A DNA stretch of 64,000 nucleotides from Prevotella sp. khp7 (lineage in GTDB: Bacteria; Bacteroidota; Bacteroidia; Bacteroidales; Bacteroidaceae): positions 1-64,000 of the forward strand of contig NZ_FOIV01000004.1 of the NCBI RefSeq assembly GCF_900109055.1, read 5' to 3'. The notes beneath the pieces were generated by a model. The model was not told the origin of the DNA. It saw only the letters and a program-made list of their open reading frames with translations, and did no database searches. Positions 7,815 to 16,901 of the stretch are shown here, in pieces; the stretch's first letter is position 1; each line of letters opens with the position of its first letter. The position numbers and the translations under genes are program-made.

Positions 7815-9000
7815 AGGGATCGGTACCTAAGACAGTCTTTGCCAGACGCTTAGCTTTATCACGGAGCGCATTCACATCGTCACCCACTTCACCATAACAG
7901 AGTACGACACCCATACGGCGTCCCTTATGAGCCTCGGGTTTACCGAAGATACGAATACGAGTTCGGTCCTCCTTCAGAGCCTCATCCAAGTTATAAGGCA
8001 ACAGCGAACGGTCTACAGGGCTCGATGCTTCTGCGGGAGAAAGAATCACCGCACTGGCTCCAGCATGCTCCAGATGGATGGCTGGGATAGGCAGTCCCAT
8101 GACTGCACGGAAGTGAAGTTCGAACTCAGAGAGGTTTGTGGTATGTCCCAATGTCACCATACCAGTATCATGCGGACGTGGAGAAAGTTCTGAGAAGATG
8201 ACCTCTCCCTGCTTTGTCAAGAAGAACTCAACACCCCAGATGCCAGCACCTGTAAGAGCTTTCGTCACCTTATCAGCCATCATCTGAGCCTGTTTCAGTG
8301 CTTCATCAGAAATCTTATATGGCTGCCATGACTCACGATAGTCTCCCGATTTCTGCACGTGTCCGATGGGCGGACAGAACAGTGTAGGCCAACCATTCTT
8401 CTGTGTAACTGTCAACAAGGTAAATTCAGAATCGAAATCGATGAACTCCTCGATGATTACCTCCTTCACATCACCACGGCTTCCCTCCATCGCTTCCTTG
8501 AAAGCCTGCTCCAGTTCACTATCATTATGCACATAGCTCTGACCATGACCAGATGACGACATCAAGGGTTTCACCACACAGGGGAAACCAATCTCATCGG
8601 CAGCAGCCTTGAATTCCTCAAAAGTCTTAGCATAAAAATATTTTGCTGTACGCAGTCCCAGCTCTTTAGCAGCCAGGTCGCGGATGGCACGACGGTTCAT
8701 GGTGAAATTCACGGCACGGGCAGAAGGTGTCACCTGAATACCCTGCTCCTCGAACTTGAAGAGCCTCTCCGTACGGATGGCCTCAATCTCTGGCACGATG
8801 ATGTCGGGCTTATGCTTATTGACAACAGCTTCCAAAGCGTCGCCATCAAGCATAGAGAACACTTCACGCTCATCAGCCACTTGCATGGCCGGCGCATTAT
8901 CATAACGGTCACAAGCAATCACGTACTGTCCAGCACGCATAGCGGCTATCACGAACTCCTTACCGAGTTCACCTGAGCCTAAAAGCAATATTTTCTTCAT
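7795..9000 (-). CDS. purT: Formate-dependent phosphoribosylglycinamide formyltransferase 2
   Basis: PurT converts GAR to formyl-GAR with formate and ATP in purine synthesis. The product is 401 residues, the family length, an ATP-grasp enzyme: [15 protein letters not shown] at the N-terminus, SSSGHGQS near residue 149 in the ATP-binding lid, and [15 protein letters not shown] near 266-280. The ATG at 9000 is chosen because it gives the family N-terminus and a 4-bp ATGA overlap with the preceding gene; a longer in-frame extension to 9060 would overlap that gene by 64 bp. Its place inside an amino-sugar operon is odd. Confidence 0.93.
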   Translation of the reverse strand: MKKILLLGSGELGKEFVIAAMRAGQYVIACDRYDNAPAMQVADEREVFSMLDGDALEAVVNKHKPDIIVPEIEAIRTERLFKFEEQGIQVTPSARAVNFTMNRRAIRDLAAKELGLRTAKYFYAKTFEEFKAAADEIGFPCVVKPLMSSSGHGQSYVHNDSELEQAFKEAMEGSRGDVKEVIIEEFIDFDSEFTLLTVTQKNGWPTLFCPPIGHVQKSGDYRESWQPYKISDEALKQAQMMADKVTKALTGAGIWGVEFFLTKQGEVIFSELSPRPHDTGMVTLGHTTNLSEFELHFRAVMGLPIPAIHLEHAGASAVILSPAEASSPVDRSLLPYNLDEALKEDRTRIRIFGKPEAHKGRRMGVVLCYGEVGDDVNALRDKAKRLAKTVLGTDPYAKLGH

Positions 9001-9296
9001 ATCTTTAAACTTTGTTTCATCATTTGCCATTCTGGGGTTATAGCCAGTTTTCTGACACATTGATCAATGCGCTCCATGGCATCTTCCTGCGACAAGTGCA
9101 ACTCAGCAGCTATCTCTTGTAACGAATAGCGATGTGTGCCGAAAAGGCCGTAATAATGAGTCACAGCCTCCTCTTCCTCTGGCGGAAGAAGATAGAGCAG
9201 ATGTTCCAGATAGTGTTCCATCTGAGGACTGATACTTCCAGGCGTCATACCGATACGCACCAGGAAGGAATGGAGAGATTGAGTCAGTTTATCCAC
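8997..9296 (-). CDS. Small protein resembling sigma-70 region 4 (helix-turn-helix)
   Basis: 99 residues. From about residue 35 onward it looks like sigma region 4: [16 protein letters not shown], then [21 protein letters not shown], the usual two-helix DNA-binding pattern. No region 2 or region 3 is present and the first 30 residues match nothing I recognise. It starts immediately after the rmlB stop and overlaps purT by 4 bp, so it belongs to the operon. It could be a DNA-binding regulator or a sigma-derived adaptor; no function is shown. Confidence 0.75.
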   Translation of the reverse strand: MDKLTQSLHSFLVRIGMTPGSISPQMEHYLEHLLYLLPPEEEEAVTHYYGLFGTHRYSLQEIAAELHLSQEDAMERIDQCVRKLAITPEWQMMKQSLKI

Positions 9297-10433
9297 TTAT
9301 CTATTTGCGTACATGTTATCGTAATACTTCTGATAATCACCCGAGGTTACATTGTCAAGCCACTCCTGGTTATCAAGATACCAGCGTACGGTTTTCTCAA
9401 TGCCCTCCTCGAACTGCAGACTGGGCTCCCAACCGAGTTCTTTCTGCAATTTTGTTGAATCGATGGCATAACGGAGGTCATGGCCTGCACGATCGGTTAC
9501 GAAGGTTATCAGATCCATATCCTCGCCCTCCTTGCGTCCTAGCAGACGGTCGACGGTCTTTATCACCACCTTGATGATATCGATGTTCTTCCATTCGTTG
9601 AAGCCACCGATGTTATAAGTATCAGCAATCTTTCCCTCATGGAAAATCACATCGATGGCACGTGCATGATCCTCTACATACAGCCAGTCGCGTACGTTCT
9701 CGCCTTTACCATAAACAGGCAGCGGCTTGCGATGACGGATGTTATTAATGAAAAGAGGTATCAGCTTCTCAGGGAACTGATAAGGGCCATAGTTGTTCGA
9801 GCAGTTGGTTACTACTACTGGCATGCCGTAGGTATCGTGGAATGCGCGCACAAAGTGGTCGCTTGAAGCCTTAGATGCCGAATATGGTGAGTGGGGATTA
9901 TATTTCGTAGTCTCCAAGAAGAACTTGTCGCCATAAGCCAGATGATGTTCTGCGCTGCTTGCTGTTGTGGTGAATGGAGGTTCGATACCCTCAGGATGAG
10001 TCAGTTCAAGCGCACCATAGACCTCATCGGTAGAGATATGATAAAAGCGTTTGCCCTCATACTTCTCAGGCAACGATTCCCAGTAAAGTTTAGCGGCCTG
10101 GAGAAGACTCAGGGTACCCATCACATTTGTCTTGGCAAAGGTAAAGGGATCCTTGATAGAGCGGTCTACATGGCTTTCTGCAGCCAAATGGATGATACCA
10201 TCCACCTTCTTATCCTGCATCAACTTGTAGAATGCTTCGAAGTCGCAGATATCCATCTTAACAAACTCGTAGTTGGGCTTGTTTTCTATATCTTTGAGGT
10301 TTGCCAAGTTTCCTGCATATGTCAGTTTGTCGAGGTTAATAATGTGATACTCGGGATACTTGTTCACAAACAGACGTACCACATGGCTTCCGATAAAACC
10401 TGCACCACCAGTAATAACAATAGTTCTTTTCAT
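9297..10433 (-). CDS. rfbB: dTDP-glucose 4,6-dehydratase
   Basis: RmlB/RfbB converts dTDP-glucose to dTDP-4-keto-6-deoxyglucose using bound NAD. The 378-residue extended-SDR protein has the GGAGFIGSHVV dinucleotide motif at residues 8-18, HISTDEVYG with the catalytic Thr-Asp-Glu near 131-139, and YSASK with the Tyr and Lys near 183-187. It is slightly longer than the usual 350-360 residues, with an insertion around residues 150-170 common in Bacteroidales copies. The product feeds the ketoisomerase and aminotransferase downstream and could also feed the VioA-like aminotransferase at 58-59 kb. Confidence 0.95.
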   Translation of the reverse strand: MKRTIVITGGAGFIGSHVVRLFVNKYPEYHIINLDKLTYAGNLANLKDIENKPNYEFVKMDICDFEAFYKLMQDKKVDGIIHLAAESHVDRSIKDPFTFAKTNVMGTLSLLQAAKLYWESLPEKYEGKRFYHISTDEVYGALELTHPEGIEPPFTTTASSAEHHLAYGDKFFLETTKYNPHSPYSASKASSDHFVRAFHDTYGMPVVVTNCSNNYGPYQFPEKLIPLFINNIRHRKPLPVYGKGENVRDWLYVEDHARAIDVIFHEGKIADTYNIGGFNEWKNIDIIKVVIKTVDRLLGRKEGEDMDLITFVTDRAGHDLRYAIDSTKLQKELGWEPSLQFEEGIEKTVRWYLDNQEWLDNVTSGDYQKYYDNMYANR

Positions 10434-10436
10434 ATA

Positions 10437-10940
10437 TTATTTTGTTTTATTATCTCCTAATGTAATGACCTCCATGTCTTTAAAATCCCTGCCGTCAATC
10501 GTGAGGCGAACAATCGTGCGGTCCTTATGCCAGCCTTGCATGCCAGCAGCCCCAGGGTTTACATGGAGTAAACCTAGTGTTTTGTCGTACTTAACTCTCA
10601 GTATATGCGAATGCCCCGTAATAAAAAGCTGTGGCGGACTGGCATAAAGCATAGAGCGGATACTTGAATCATAGTTGCCGGGATAGCCACCTATATGCTT
10701 AATCAGCACATCCACATCCTCACACTTGAAGCGGTTTATGTCGCGATACATCAGTCTCAGGTCACCCCCATCACAGTTACCGCATACAGCGCGGAAGGGT
10801 CTGAAGGCTGCCAGTTTCTCTGCCACCTCTACGCTACCAATATCGCCAGCATGCCATATCTCATCACAAGGTTCGAAGTAATGAAGATACTTCTCGTCCC
10901 AATAGCTGTGGGTATCGCTTAATATACCGATTCTCTTCAT
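10437..10940 (-). CDS. YfcE/MJ0936-family metallophosphoesterase
   Basis: 167 residues of the small calcineurin-like phosphodiesterase family. Metal-binding motifs are visible in order: GILSDTHSYWD (residues 4-14), WHAGDIGS (30-37), GNCDGGD (54-60), and GHSH with the following HVNPGAAG near the C-terminus. Members hydrolyse phosphodiesters in vitro; the cellular substrate is generally unknown. The start overlaps the stop of the upstream kinase-like gene by one base, and rfbB begins 3 bp downstream. A housekeeping role is likely. Confidence 0.9.
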   Translation of the reverse strand: MKRIGILSDTHSYWDEKYLHYFEPCDEIWHAGDIGSVEVAEKLAAFRPFRAVCGNCDGGDLRLMYRDINRFKCEDVDVLIKHIGGYPGNYDSSIRSMLYASPPQLFITGHSHILRVKYDKTLGLLHVNPGAAGMQGWHKDRTIVRLTIDGRDFKDMEVITLGDNKTK

Positions 10941-11554
10941 TATCTGAAACGCTTACGGATAAAGTCGGCAATCAGTTTCTCTGTCTCCACGAGTCCGAGA
11001 ATGCTGGAGTCTATACACAAGTCATAACTCTCAGCAGCTCCCCATTTCTTGCCTGTATAGTAATTATAGTATTGCGCTCTGCGGCTCTCACCATGCTCAA
11101 TAAAGTGGCGCGCCTCCTCGCGAGTGATGTTTCTCTTGACCATCACCTGATTGATACGGAAATCCATAGAGGCGGTAACGAATATATTCACCACATTCTT
11201 GAAATCCCTCAGGATATAATCGGCACAACGCCCCACGAACACACAACTACCTTCTTTTGCTGCCTTGCGAATAGCATCGCTCTGGAACTGAAACAAACTC
11301 TCCTGCGAGAAGTTTGACTTATAGAGATTACCTCCGCCCAGATGTGGTGTCTGCACATTCAGCAAGCCACGCAAGAAACCTTTCTTCTCGTCGTTCTCTT
11401 CAAAGATCTTCTCTGAGAAACCGCTTTCCTTGGCCGCCAGGTTCAGCAACTCCCGATCATAATACTTAGCATTAAAGTCGAGTGCCAGCATACGTCCTAT
11501 GTCATGGCCTCCACTTCCTAACTGTCTGCCTACATTAATGATTATATTGTCCAT
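10940..11554 (-). CDS. Cytidylate-kinase-like protein
   Basis: 204 residues of the cytidylate-kinase-2-like family common in Bacteroidota. The N-terminus has a P-loop-like GRQLGSGGHDIG (9-20), with a DRELL stretch and a catalytic-type Arg-rich lid around MVKRNITREEARH near 138-150. It is not the canonical Cmk of pyrimidine metabolism, and the true phosphate acceptor is not known. Its start lies 20 bp inside the end of the MATE gene and its stop overlaps the phosphoesterase start, so it is within the operon. Confidence 0.85.
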   Translation of the reverse strand: MDNIIINVGRQLGSGGHDIGRMLALDFNAKYYDRELLNLAAKESGFSEKIFEENDEKKGFLRGLLNVQTPHLGGGNLYKSNFSQESLFQFQSDAIRKAAKEGSCVFVGRCADYILRDFKNVVNIFVTASMDFRINQVMVKRNITREEARHFIEHGESRRAQYYNYYTGKKWGAAESYDLCIDSSILGLVETEKLIADFIRKRFR

Positions 11555-12899
11555 AAGCCTTGATTTTTTTCATATACCACATAAGCATAGGGATAGTCAT
11601 CGCAAACGACCCGAAGTCGCTGGCGGGCATGGCATACCACACACCGTCGAGGTCCCAGAACAACGGGAACACATAAGCCATTGGCAACAGCAGAATCAGC
11701 TGACGCGAAAGTGAAAGGAATATTGACACCTTCACCTTGCCAATGCTCTGGAAGAAGTGGGTAATAGCAGCTTGTGAACCCACTACGAAGAACACCAGCA
11801 TATCTATCTTAAGGCCCTTTGCCGAGAGTTCTATCAACTGCGGATCTGTAGTAAAGATACGGGCTATCTCACGTGGGAAGAGCATCGACAACGCCCAACC
11901 AACCAGCAGGAAGCCTGTAGCACAGGCAATAGTCAGCCACAGACAACGGAACATGCGGTCAAATTTCTCAGCGCCGTAATTATATCCCACTATCGGCTGC
12001 ATACCTTGGTTCACACCCATCACAAACATAAAGAACACCATCACCATCGAGTTGGCAATCGAGTAGGCTCCCACAGCCATATCACCACCATAATGCACAA
12101 ACTGGTTGTTCATGAAAATCACGATTACACACGACGTGGCGTTCATCAGGAAGGGGGATATACCGATAGAGATGATATTCCTTACCAGGTCTTTCTTCAG
12201 CTTATAGATTCCTTTCTTCAGATGCAGCAGTTCTTTCTTATTCGAGAATATCCACATCTGCCAGCAGAGAGCCATCGACTGCGACGAGACCGTAGCCAGA
12301 GCCGCACCACGAATACCCCAGCGGAACCACCACACAAAGGTTACTACCAGAAGAATATTCATTCCCACTGTAAACAGTGTGGCATACATGGCATGACGGG
12401 GCTTGCCAGCCGCACGAAGCACGGCGTTCATTCCGAAGTACATGTGCGTCACCATGTTGCCCAACAGAATCACAGTCATAAACTCGCGGGCATAAGGCAA
12501 CGTCACATCCGAGGCGCCGAAGAACCGTAATATCGGGTCGATGAATATCAGACTAACGGCCATAAAGAGGAAGCCAATAATCAGGTTCAGCGTGATGGTA
12601 TTGCCCAACAGATTCTCTGCAACATCATAGTCCTGCTGACCTAACTTCACACTGATACATGCTGAGGAGCCCACGCCTACCGCAGCTCCGAAAGCGGCAC
12701 TCAGATTCATAAACGGGAAAGTGATGCCCAGACCAGCAATGGCCTCCGGACCCACAATCTGACCAATCATCGCACGGTCGATTATATTATAGAGGCTTGA
12801 CGCCGTCATGGCCACAATGGCAGGCAGGGCATACTGCCAAAGCAGTCGTCCAACGGGTTTCTGTCCCAACTCGAGTGCAGCCTGTTTATTATCCTTCAT
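11535..12899 (-). CDS. MATE family efflux transporter
   Basis: 454 residues with about twelve hydrophobic segments, the MATE length and topology. The N-terminal half has PVGRLLWQYALPAIVAM and YNIIDRAMIGQIVG, typical of the family; MQPIVGYNYGA near residue 300 is the symmetric motif in the second half. It should export organic cations, drugs or metabolites in exchange for Na+ or H+; the substrate is unknown. It is the first gene of the nine-gene operon, with a TACCTTTG promoter element at 12932-12925. Confidence 0.92.
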   Translation of the reverse strand: MKDNKQAALELGQKPVGRLLWQYALPAIVAMTASSLYNIIDRAMIGQIVGPEAIAGLGITFPFMNLSAAFGAAVGVGSSACISVKLGQQDYDVAENLLGNTITLNLIIGFLFMAVSLIFIDPILRFFGASDVTLPYAREFMTVILLGNMVTHMYFGMNAVLRAAGKPRHAMYATLFTVGMNILLVVTFVWWFRWGIRGAALATVSSQSMALCWQMWIFSNKKELLHLKKGIYKLKKDLVRNIISIGISPFLMNATSCVIVIFMNNQFVHYGGDMAVGAYSIANSMVMVFFMFVMGVNQGMQPIVGYNYGAEKFDRMFRCLWLTIACATGFLLVGWALSMLFPREIARIFTTDPQLIELSAKGLKIDMLVFFVVGSQAAITHFFQSIGKVKVSIFLSLSRQLILLLPMAYVFPLFWDLDGVWYAMPASDFGSFAMTIPMLMWYMKKIKAYGQYNH

Positions 12900-12924
12900 T
12901 CTTATACCTAACTAAAATATGGTG

Positions 12925-12932
12925 CAAAGGTA
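12925..12932 (-). promoter_or_regulatory. -7 promoter element of the MATE/amino-sugar operon
   Basis: TACCTTTG on the minus strand, 26 bp before the MATE start codon. No good TTTG -33 element is seen at the usual distance. The same octamer occurs on the plus strand at 12975-12982, so the two promoters are divergent with their upstream regions overlapping. Confidence 0.55.
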
Positions 12933-12974
12933 CGAATATTTTTCGAGATAAGCGACAATTTAAAAAAAACTTCG

Positions 12975-12982
12975 TACCTTTG
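12975..12982 (+). promoter_or_regulatory. -7 promoter element of the subtilase gene
   Basis: TACCTTTG lies 8 bp before the subtilase start, giving a very short leader. The -33 region has only a poor match. Confidence 0.5.
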
Positions 12983-12990
12983 CAGTCGTT

Positions 12991-14451
12991 ATGCATCTAA
13001 GAAGTCTGTTTTTATTGATTGCATCTCTGTTTTTTGCGCTGCCATGGATGCCAGAAGCCAGTGCGGCCAACAGTCCCAAGATAAAATATCCTGGTGGGAA
13101 ATTCTATATCTGGCGCTATACGCTGAAAGACAAGCAGGGATCTTCCTACTCTATCGACCACCCAGGCCGCTGGCTCTCACACAAATCAGTAGAACGCAGA
13201 AAAAAGCAAGGTTTACAAGTCGACTCTACCGACCTTCCCGTCAGCAACAGATACCTGAAGATGTTCGACAAGGTGTCTGACGACCGCATCAGAGAAAAGC
13301 GAAAGGGCACGATAGCATGTACCATCATCGGCACAAGCCGATGGAACAACACCGTGCTTGTACGCTCCAACGACACAACTGTCTTCAACCGTTTGGGTGC
13401 TCTTGACTGTGTCAGAAAGGCAGAGTTGGTATGGACTTCACCGGATAGCATCTCACGCACCATCAAGCAAAAAGCGCATGAGTCATTTAATCCCTGGGAC
13501 AGTATCAAGGCTGAATACTACGGAAACGGTTTAGAGCAAATCACAATGCTGATGGGCCAGCGACTTCATAATCTGGGTCACAAAGGTAAGGGCATGACCA
13601 TTGCTGTGCTCGACGGAGGTTTCATGAACTGCGATGTCATCTCAGCTTTCCGACATGCCAACATCATAGGCGCCAAGGACTTTGTCTACCCAAGGAGCTC
13701 TCATTTCTACCAAGAGACCGATCATGGCACAAAAGTTCTCTCAGCGATGGCAGCCAACGAGCCAGAGGTTATGGTAGGCACAGCACCAGAAGCCCGTTAT
13801 TGGCTCTTGCGTTGTGAAGACCAACAGACAGAACAGCCCGTAGAAGAAGACTACTGGGCTATGGCCGCTGAATTTGCCGATTCCGTTGGTGCCGACATCA
13901 TCAGCTCCAGTCTCGGATACAACGACTACGATAACCTTCCCAACTATTATCACCAGCACGACCTCGACGGTCATACTGCCCTCATCAGCCGTACGGCCTC
14001 GATGCTGGCACAGAAAGGCATTATCCTTGTCAATTCTGCAGGTAATTCAGGCATGGGACCTTGGAAGAAAATCACTTTTCCTTCTGATGCCAACAACATA
14101 CTGACGGTTGGCGCCCTCAACACAGATGGGAAGAATGCGCCCTTCAGCGGTGTCGGGCCGACACAGGACGGCAGAGTCAAGCCCGACGTCATGGCTCTGG
14201 GCAGTCCTGCCTCTCTGATATCTGGGCGGGGCTTCATCGTAAGAGATATGGGTACTTCATTCTCTACGCCTATCGTGGCAGGGCTCGTAGCCTGTCTGTG
14301 GCAGGCTTTCCCACAGAAGACGGCATTAGAAATCATCAGTCTGGTGCGCCAGACCAGCAATGGTTATGAAAAGCCTGATAACATCTATGGTTATGGCATT
14401 CCCAATTTTTGGAGAGCCTACATGATAGGGAGACTGGACAGTGAAAAGTGA
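12991..14451 (+). CDS. Secreted subtilisin-like (S8) serine peptidase
   Basis: 486 residues. A signal peptide covers about residues 1-25 (hydrophobic core, then ASA). Residues 26-190 form an N-terminal region of unclear fold. The S8 catalytic domain follows with all key residues: Asp208 in VLDGG, His245 in DHGTKV, the oxyanion Asn352 in AGNSG and the nucleophile Ser423 in GTSFSTP. It should act outside the inner membrane as an endopeptidase. No C-terminal sorting domain is visible. The end overlaps xseA by 11 bp, so the peptidase and exonuclease genes share a transcript although their functions look unrelated. Confidence 0.9.
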   Translation: MHLRSLFLLIASLFFALPWMPEASAANSPKIKYPGGKFYIWRYTLKDKQGSSYSIDHPGRWLSHKSVERRKKQGLQVDSTDLPVSNRYLKMFDKVSDDRIREKRKGTIACTIIGTSRWNNTVLVRSNDTTVFNRLGALDCVRKAELVWTSPDSISRTIKQKAHESFNPWDSIKAEYYGNGLEQITMLMGQRLHNLGHKGKGMTIAVLDGGFMNCDVISAFRHANIIGAKDFVYPRSSHFYQETDHGTKVLSAMAANEPEVMVGTAPEARYWLLRCEDQQTEQPVEEDYWAMAAEFADSVGADIISSSLGYNDYDNLPNYYHQHDLDGHTALISRTASMLAQKGIILVNSAGNSGMGPWKKITFPSDANNILTVGALNTDGKNAPFSGVGPTQDGRVKPDVMALGSPASLISGRGFIVRDMGTSFSTPIVAGLVACLWQAFPQKTALEIISLVRQTSNGYEKPDNIYGYGIPNFWRAYMIGRLDSEK

Positions 14452-15610
14452 AAAACACATATCGCTGTTTGAGCTGAATCGGTTGTTGCGAGAGACCATC
14501 GAGAGCGAACTGCCTGATGAATATTGGGTAGAGGCAGAACTGTCTGAATGCCGCGAGTCAAGAGGTCATTGCTATATGGAACTCATCGAGAAAGACGAGC
14601 GGACAGCAACTCCAATAGCCAAGGCCAGCGCTAAATGCTGGGCATCGAAATGGACAGTCGTCAGACCATATTTTGAACGTACAACTGGTCAGCAACTCCA
14701 TACAGGCATGAAGGTCTTGCTAAAGGTCTATGCCCAGTTCCACGAAGCTTATGGTTTCTCCTGGATCGTAACCGACATCGACCCCACCTACACCCTTGGC
14801 GATATGGCCCGCAAGCGTCAGGAGATTATCCGCCAGCTCAAGGAAGAGGGCGTGTTTGATTTACAGAAAGAGCTTTCACTTCCCCTGTTCTGCCAACATG
14901 TTGCCGTCATCTCCAGCGAGACAGCAGCAGGCTATGGCGACTTCTGTAATCAGCTTAGCAACAACGCCTACGGTTTTCAGTTTCAGACATGGCTGTTCCC
15001 TGCCACCATGCAGGGTGAGGGCGTAGAACAGAGTATTATTCAAGCCCTGAACCGCATCAATGCCGTCTCCGACGAGTTCGATTGCGTAGTCATCATCCGT
15101 GGAGGTGGTGCCACCAGCGACATGTCGGGCTTCGACACATTGGCTTTAGCAGAAAACGTAGCCAACTTCCCCTTACCAATTATCACAGGCATTGGTCATG
15201 AACGCGACGAGAGCATCCTCGACATGATCAGCTTCCAACGAGTAAAAACACCTACCGCTGCTGCTGAATTCCTTATTTCACATCTGTCGGAAGTGCTTGA
15301 AGTCATCAATGATTCGCAAGAGCGCATCACCCGCTTGTTCTCTATCGTAAAGACTCGTCAAGAGGCAAAAATCGATACTCTTTACAATCAGATATCCATG
15401 ATTCTGATGCGGAATATCGCAGAAAAGCGCCATCGGCTGGAGATACTTGAAGAGAAGACCCGGTCGCTCGACCCTCAGGTGCTTCTGAAGCGAGGTTACA
15501 GCATCACGCTCCACAACGGCAAGGCAGTGCGCGATCCTCAACAGTTACAGAAAGGCGACGAGATAGAGACCAGAATAGAGAAAGGAACCATCAAATCCAT
15601 CATCCAATGA
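14441..15610 (+). CDS. xseA: Exodeoxyribonuclease VII large subunit
   Basis: XseA with XseB makes exonuclease VII, which degrades single-stranded DNA in both directions. The 389-residue product has the N-terminal OB-fold (about residues 1-100) and the catalytic domain with VAVISSETAAGYGDF near 155-169, IIRGGGATSDM near 222-232 and GIGHERDESILD near 250-261. The C-terminal part is helical. The start is a GTG overlapping the subtilase stop by 11 bp; no closer ATG exists. The xseB start overlaps its stop. Confidence 0.93.
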   Translation: MKSEKHISLFELNRLLRETIESELPDEYWVEAELSECRESRGHCYMELIEKDERTATPIAKASAKCWASKWTVVRPYFERTTGQQLHTGMKVLLKVYAQFHEAYGFSWIVTDIDPTYTLGDMARKRQEIIRQLKEEGVFDLQKELSLPLFCQHVAVISSETAAGYGDFCNQLSNNAYGFQFQTWLFPATMQGEGVEQSIIQALNRINAVSDEFDCVVIIRGGGATSDMSGFDTLALAENVANFPLPIITGIGHERDESILDMISFQRVKTPTAAAEFLISHLSEVLEVINDSQERITRLFSIVKTRQEAKIDTLYNQISMILMRNIAEKRHRLEILEEKTRSLDPQVLLKRGYSITLHNGKAVRDPQQLQKGDEIETRIEKGTIKSIIQ

Positions 15611-15795
15611 AAGATATCAAATATGAAGCCGCCTTTGCGGAACTACAGTCCATCGTACGCAAGATGGAGAACGATGAACTTGACATCGACCAGATGTCAG
15701 AACAACTGAAGCGTGCCCAGGAACTTATCAGGCTCTGTAAGGACAAACTGACCAAAACAGACGAGGAAATCAAGAAAATACTATCAGATTCGTAA
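15607..15795 (+). CDS. xseB: Exodeoxyribonuclease VII small subunit
   Basis: 62 residues, the usual XseB size, predicted all-helical: FAELQSIVRKMENDELDID followed by LKRAQELIRLCKDKL. Several copies bind one XseA. Its ATG overlaps the xseA TGA by four bases, so translation is coupled. Confidence 0.92.
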   Translation: MKDIKYEAAFAELQSIVRKMENDELDIDQMSEQLKRAQELIRLCKDKLTKTDEEIKKILSDS

Positions 15796-15811
15796 GTTTT
15801 ATGGGAAAAAG

Positions 15812-15842
15812 TTGTTAATTTAACATGAAAATGTGTACTTTT
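15812..15842 (+). promoter_or_regulatory. Promoter of ilvE
   Basis: TTG at 15812-15814, a 20-bp spacer and TACTTTTG at 15835-15842 match the Bacteroidota consensus. The ilvE ATG at 15878 is 35 bp downstream, which supports that start. Confidence 0.65.
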
Positions 15843-15877
15843 GCAGAGAATTTGAAACTTATAAAAAGATTGTTACA

Positions 15878-16894
15878 ATGAAAAATTTAGATTGGGCTAG
15901 TCTGTCGTTTGGTTATATGAAGACCGACTACAACGTACGTTGCTACTATCGCGACGGCAAATGGGGCGAAATCGAAGTATGCTCCGACGAGTATCTGAAG
16001 CTGCACATGGCCGCTACCTGTCTGCACTATGGTCAGGAGGCTTTCGAAGGTCTGAAGGCCTATCGCTGCCCCGATGGTAAGGTCCGTGTGTTCCGCGTTG
16101 AGGAGAATGCCGCCCGCCTTCAGTCAACATGCCGTGGTATCATGATGCCCGAAGTATCTACCGAACTGTTCACTGAGATGGTGAAGAAGGTTGTTCGTTT
16201 GAACCAGGAGTGGATTCCCACATACGAGAGCGGAGCCACACTCTATATCCGTCCATTACTGATTGGTACCAGTGCCCAGGTAGGTGTTCATCCTGCTAAG
16301 GAGTACTGCTTCCTGATTTTCGTTACTCCCGTTGGCCCATACTTCAAGGGTGGATTCTCAAGCAATCCTTACGTCATTGTTCGCGACTACGACCGCAGTG
16401 CACCTCTTGGCACTGGTAAATATAAGGTAGGTGGCAACTATGCCGCTTCTCTCTTTGCCAACAATCTGGCTCACGAGAAGGGCTATGCCTGTGAGTTTTA
16501 CCTTGATGCCAAGGAGAAGAAGTACATCGACGAGTGTGGTGCCGCCAACTTCTTTGGTATTAAGAACAACACTTACGTAACACCGGAATCAACCTCTATC
16601 CTGCCCTCTATCACCAACAAGTCATTGATGCAGGTGGCTGAGGATTTGGGCATGAAGGTAGAGCGCCGTCCAATTCCAGAAGAAGAACTCGAGACCTTCG
16701 AGGAAGCAGGTGCTTGCGGAACAGCAGCTGTTATTTCACCTATTTCATATATCGACGACCTCGACACAGGCAAGCGCTACTCTTTCGGCGACAAGCCAGG
16801 TCCCCAGTCAAAGAAACTCTTCGACACCCTTCGTGGTATTCAGTATGGTGAGATTGAAGACAAACATGGTTGGACAACCGTAGTCATTGAATAA
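15878..16894 (+). CDS. ilvE: Branched-chain amino acid aminotransferase
   Basis: IlvE carries out the last step of valine, leucine and isoleucine synthesis, a PLP-dependent transamination. The product is 338 residues, class IV aminotransferase fold. The catalytic lysine lies in GTGKYKVGGNYA; the CGTAAVISPI segment near the C-terminus helps bind the PLP phosphate. The start at 15878 (MKNLDW) is preferred over an upstream in-frame ATG at 15833, which would fall inside the promoter -7 element. The DUF805 gene follows 7 bp after the stop. Confidence 0.94.
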   Translation: MKNLDWASLSFGYMKTDYNVRCYYRDGKWGEIEVCSDEYLKLHMAATCLHYGQEAFEGLKAYRCPDGKVRVFRVEENAARLQSTCRGIMMPEVSTELFTEMVKKVVRLNQEWIPTYESGATLYIRPLLIGTSAQVGVHPAKEYCFLIFVTPVGPYFKGGFSSNPYVIVRDYDRSAPLGTGKYKVGGNYAASLFANNLAHEKGYACEFYLDAKEKKYIDECGAANFFGIKNNTYVTPESTSILPSITNKSLMQVAEDLGMKVERRPIPEEELETFEEAGACGTAAVISPISYIDDLDTGKRYSFGDKPGPQSKKLFDTLRGIQYGEIEDKHGWTTVVIE

Positions 16895-16901
16895 TCGTCG
16901 T

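Noticed and set aside
15833..15877. Upstream in-frame start for ilvE
   Set aside because: The extension overlaps the TACTTTTG promoter element and is not family-like.
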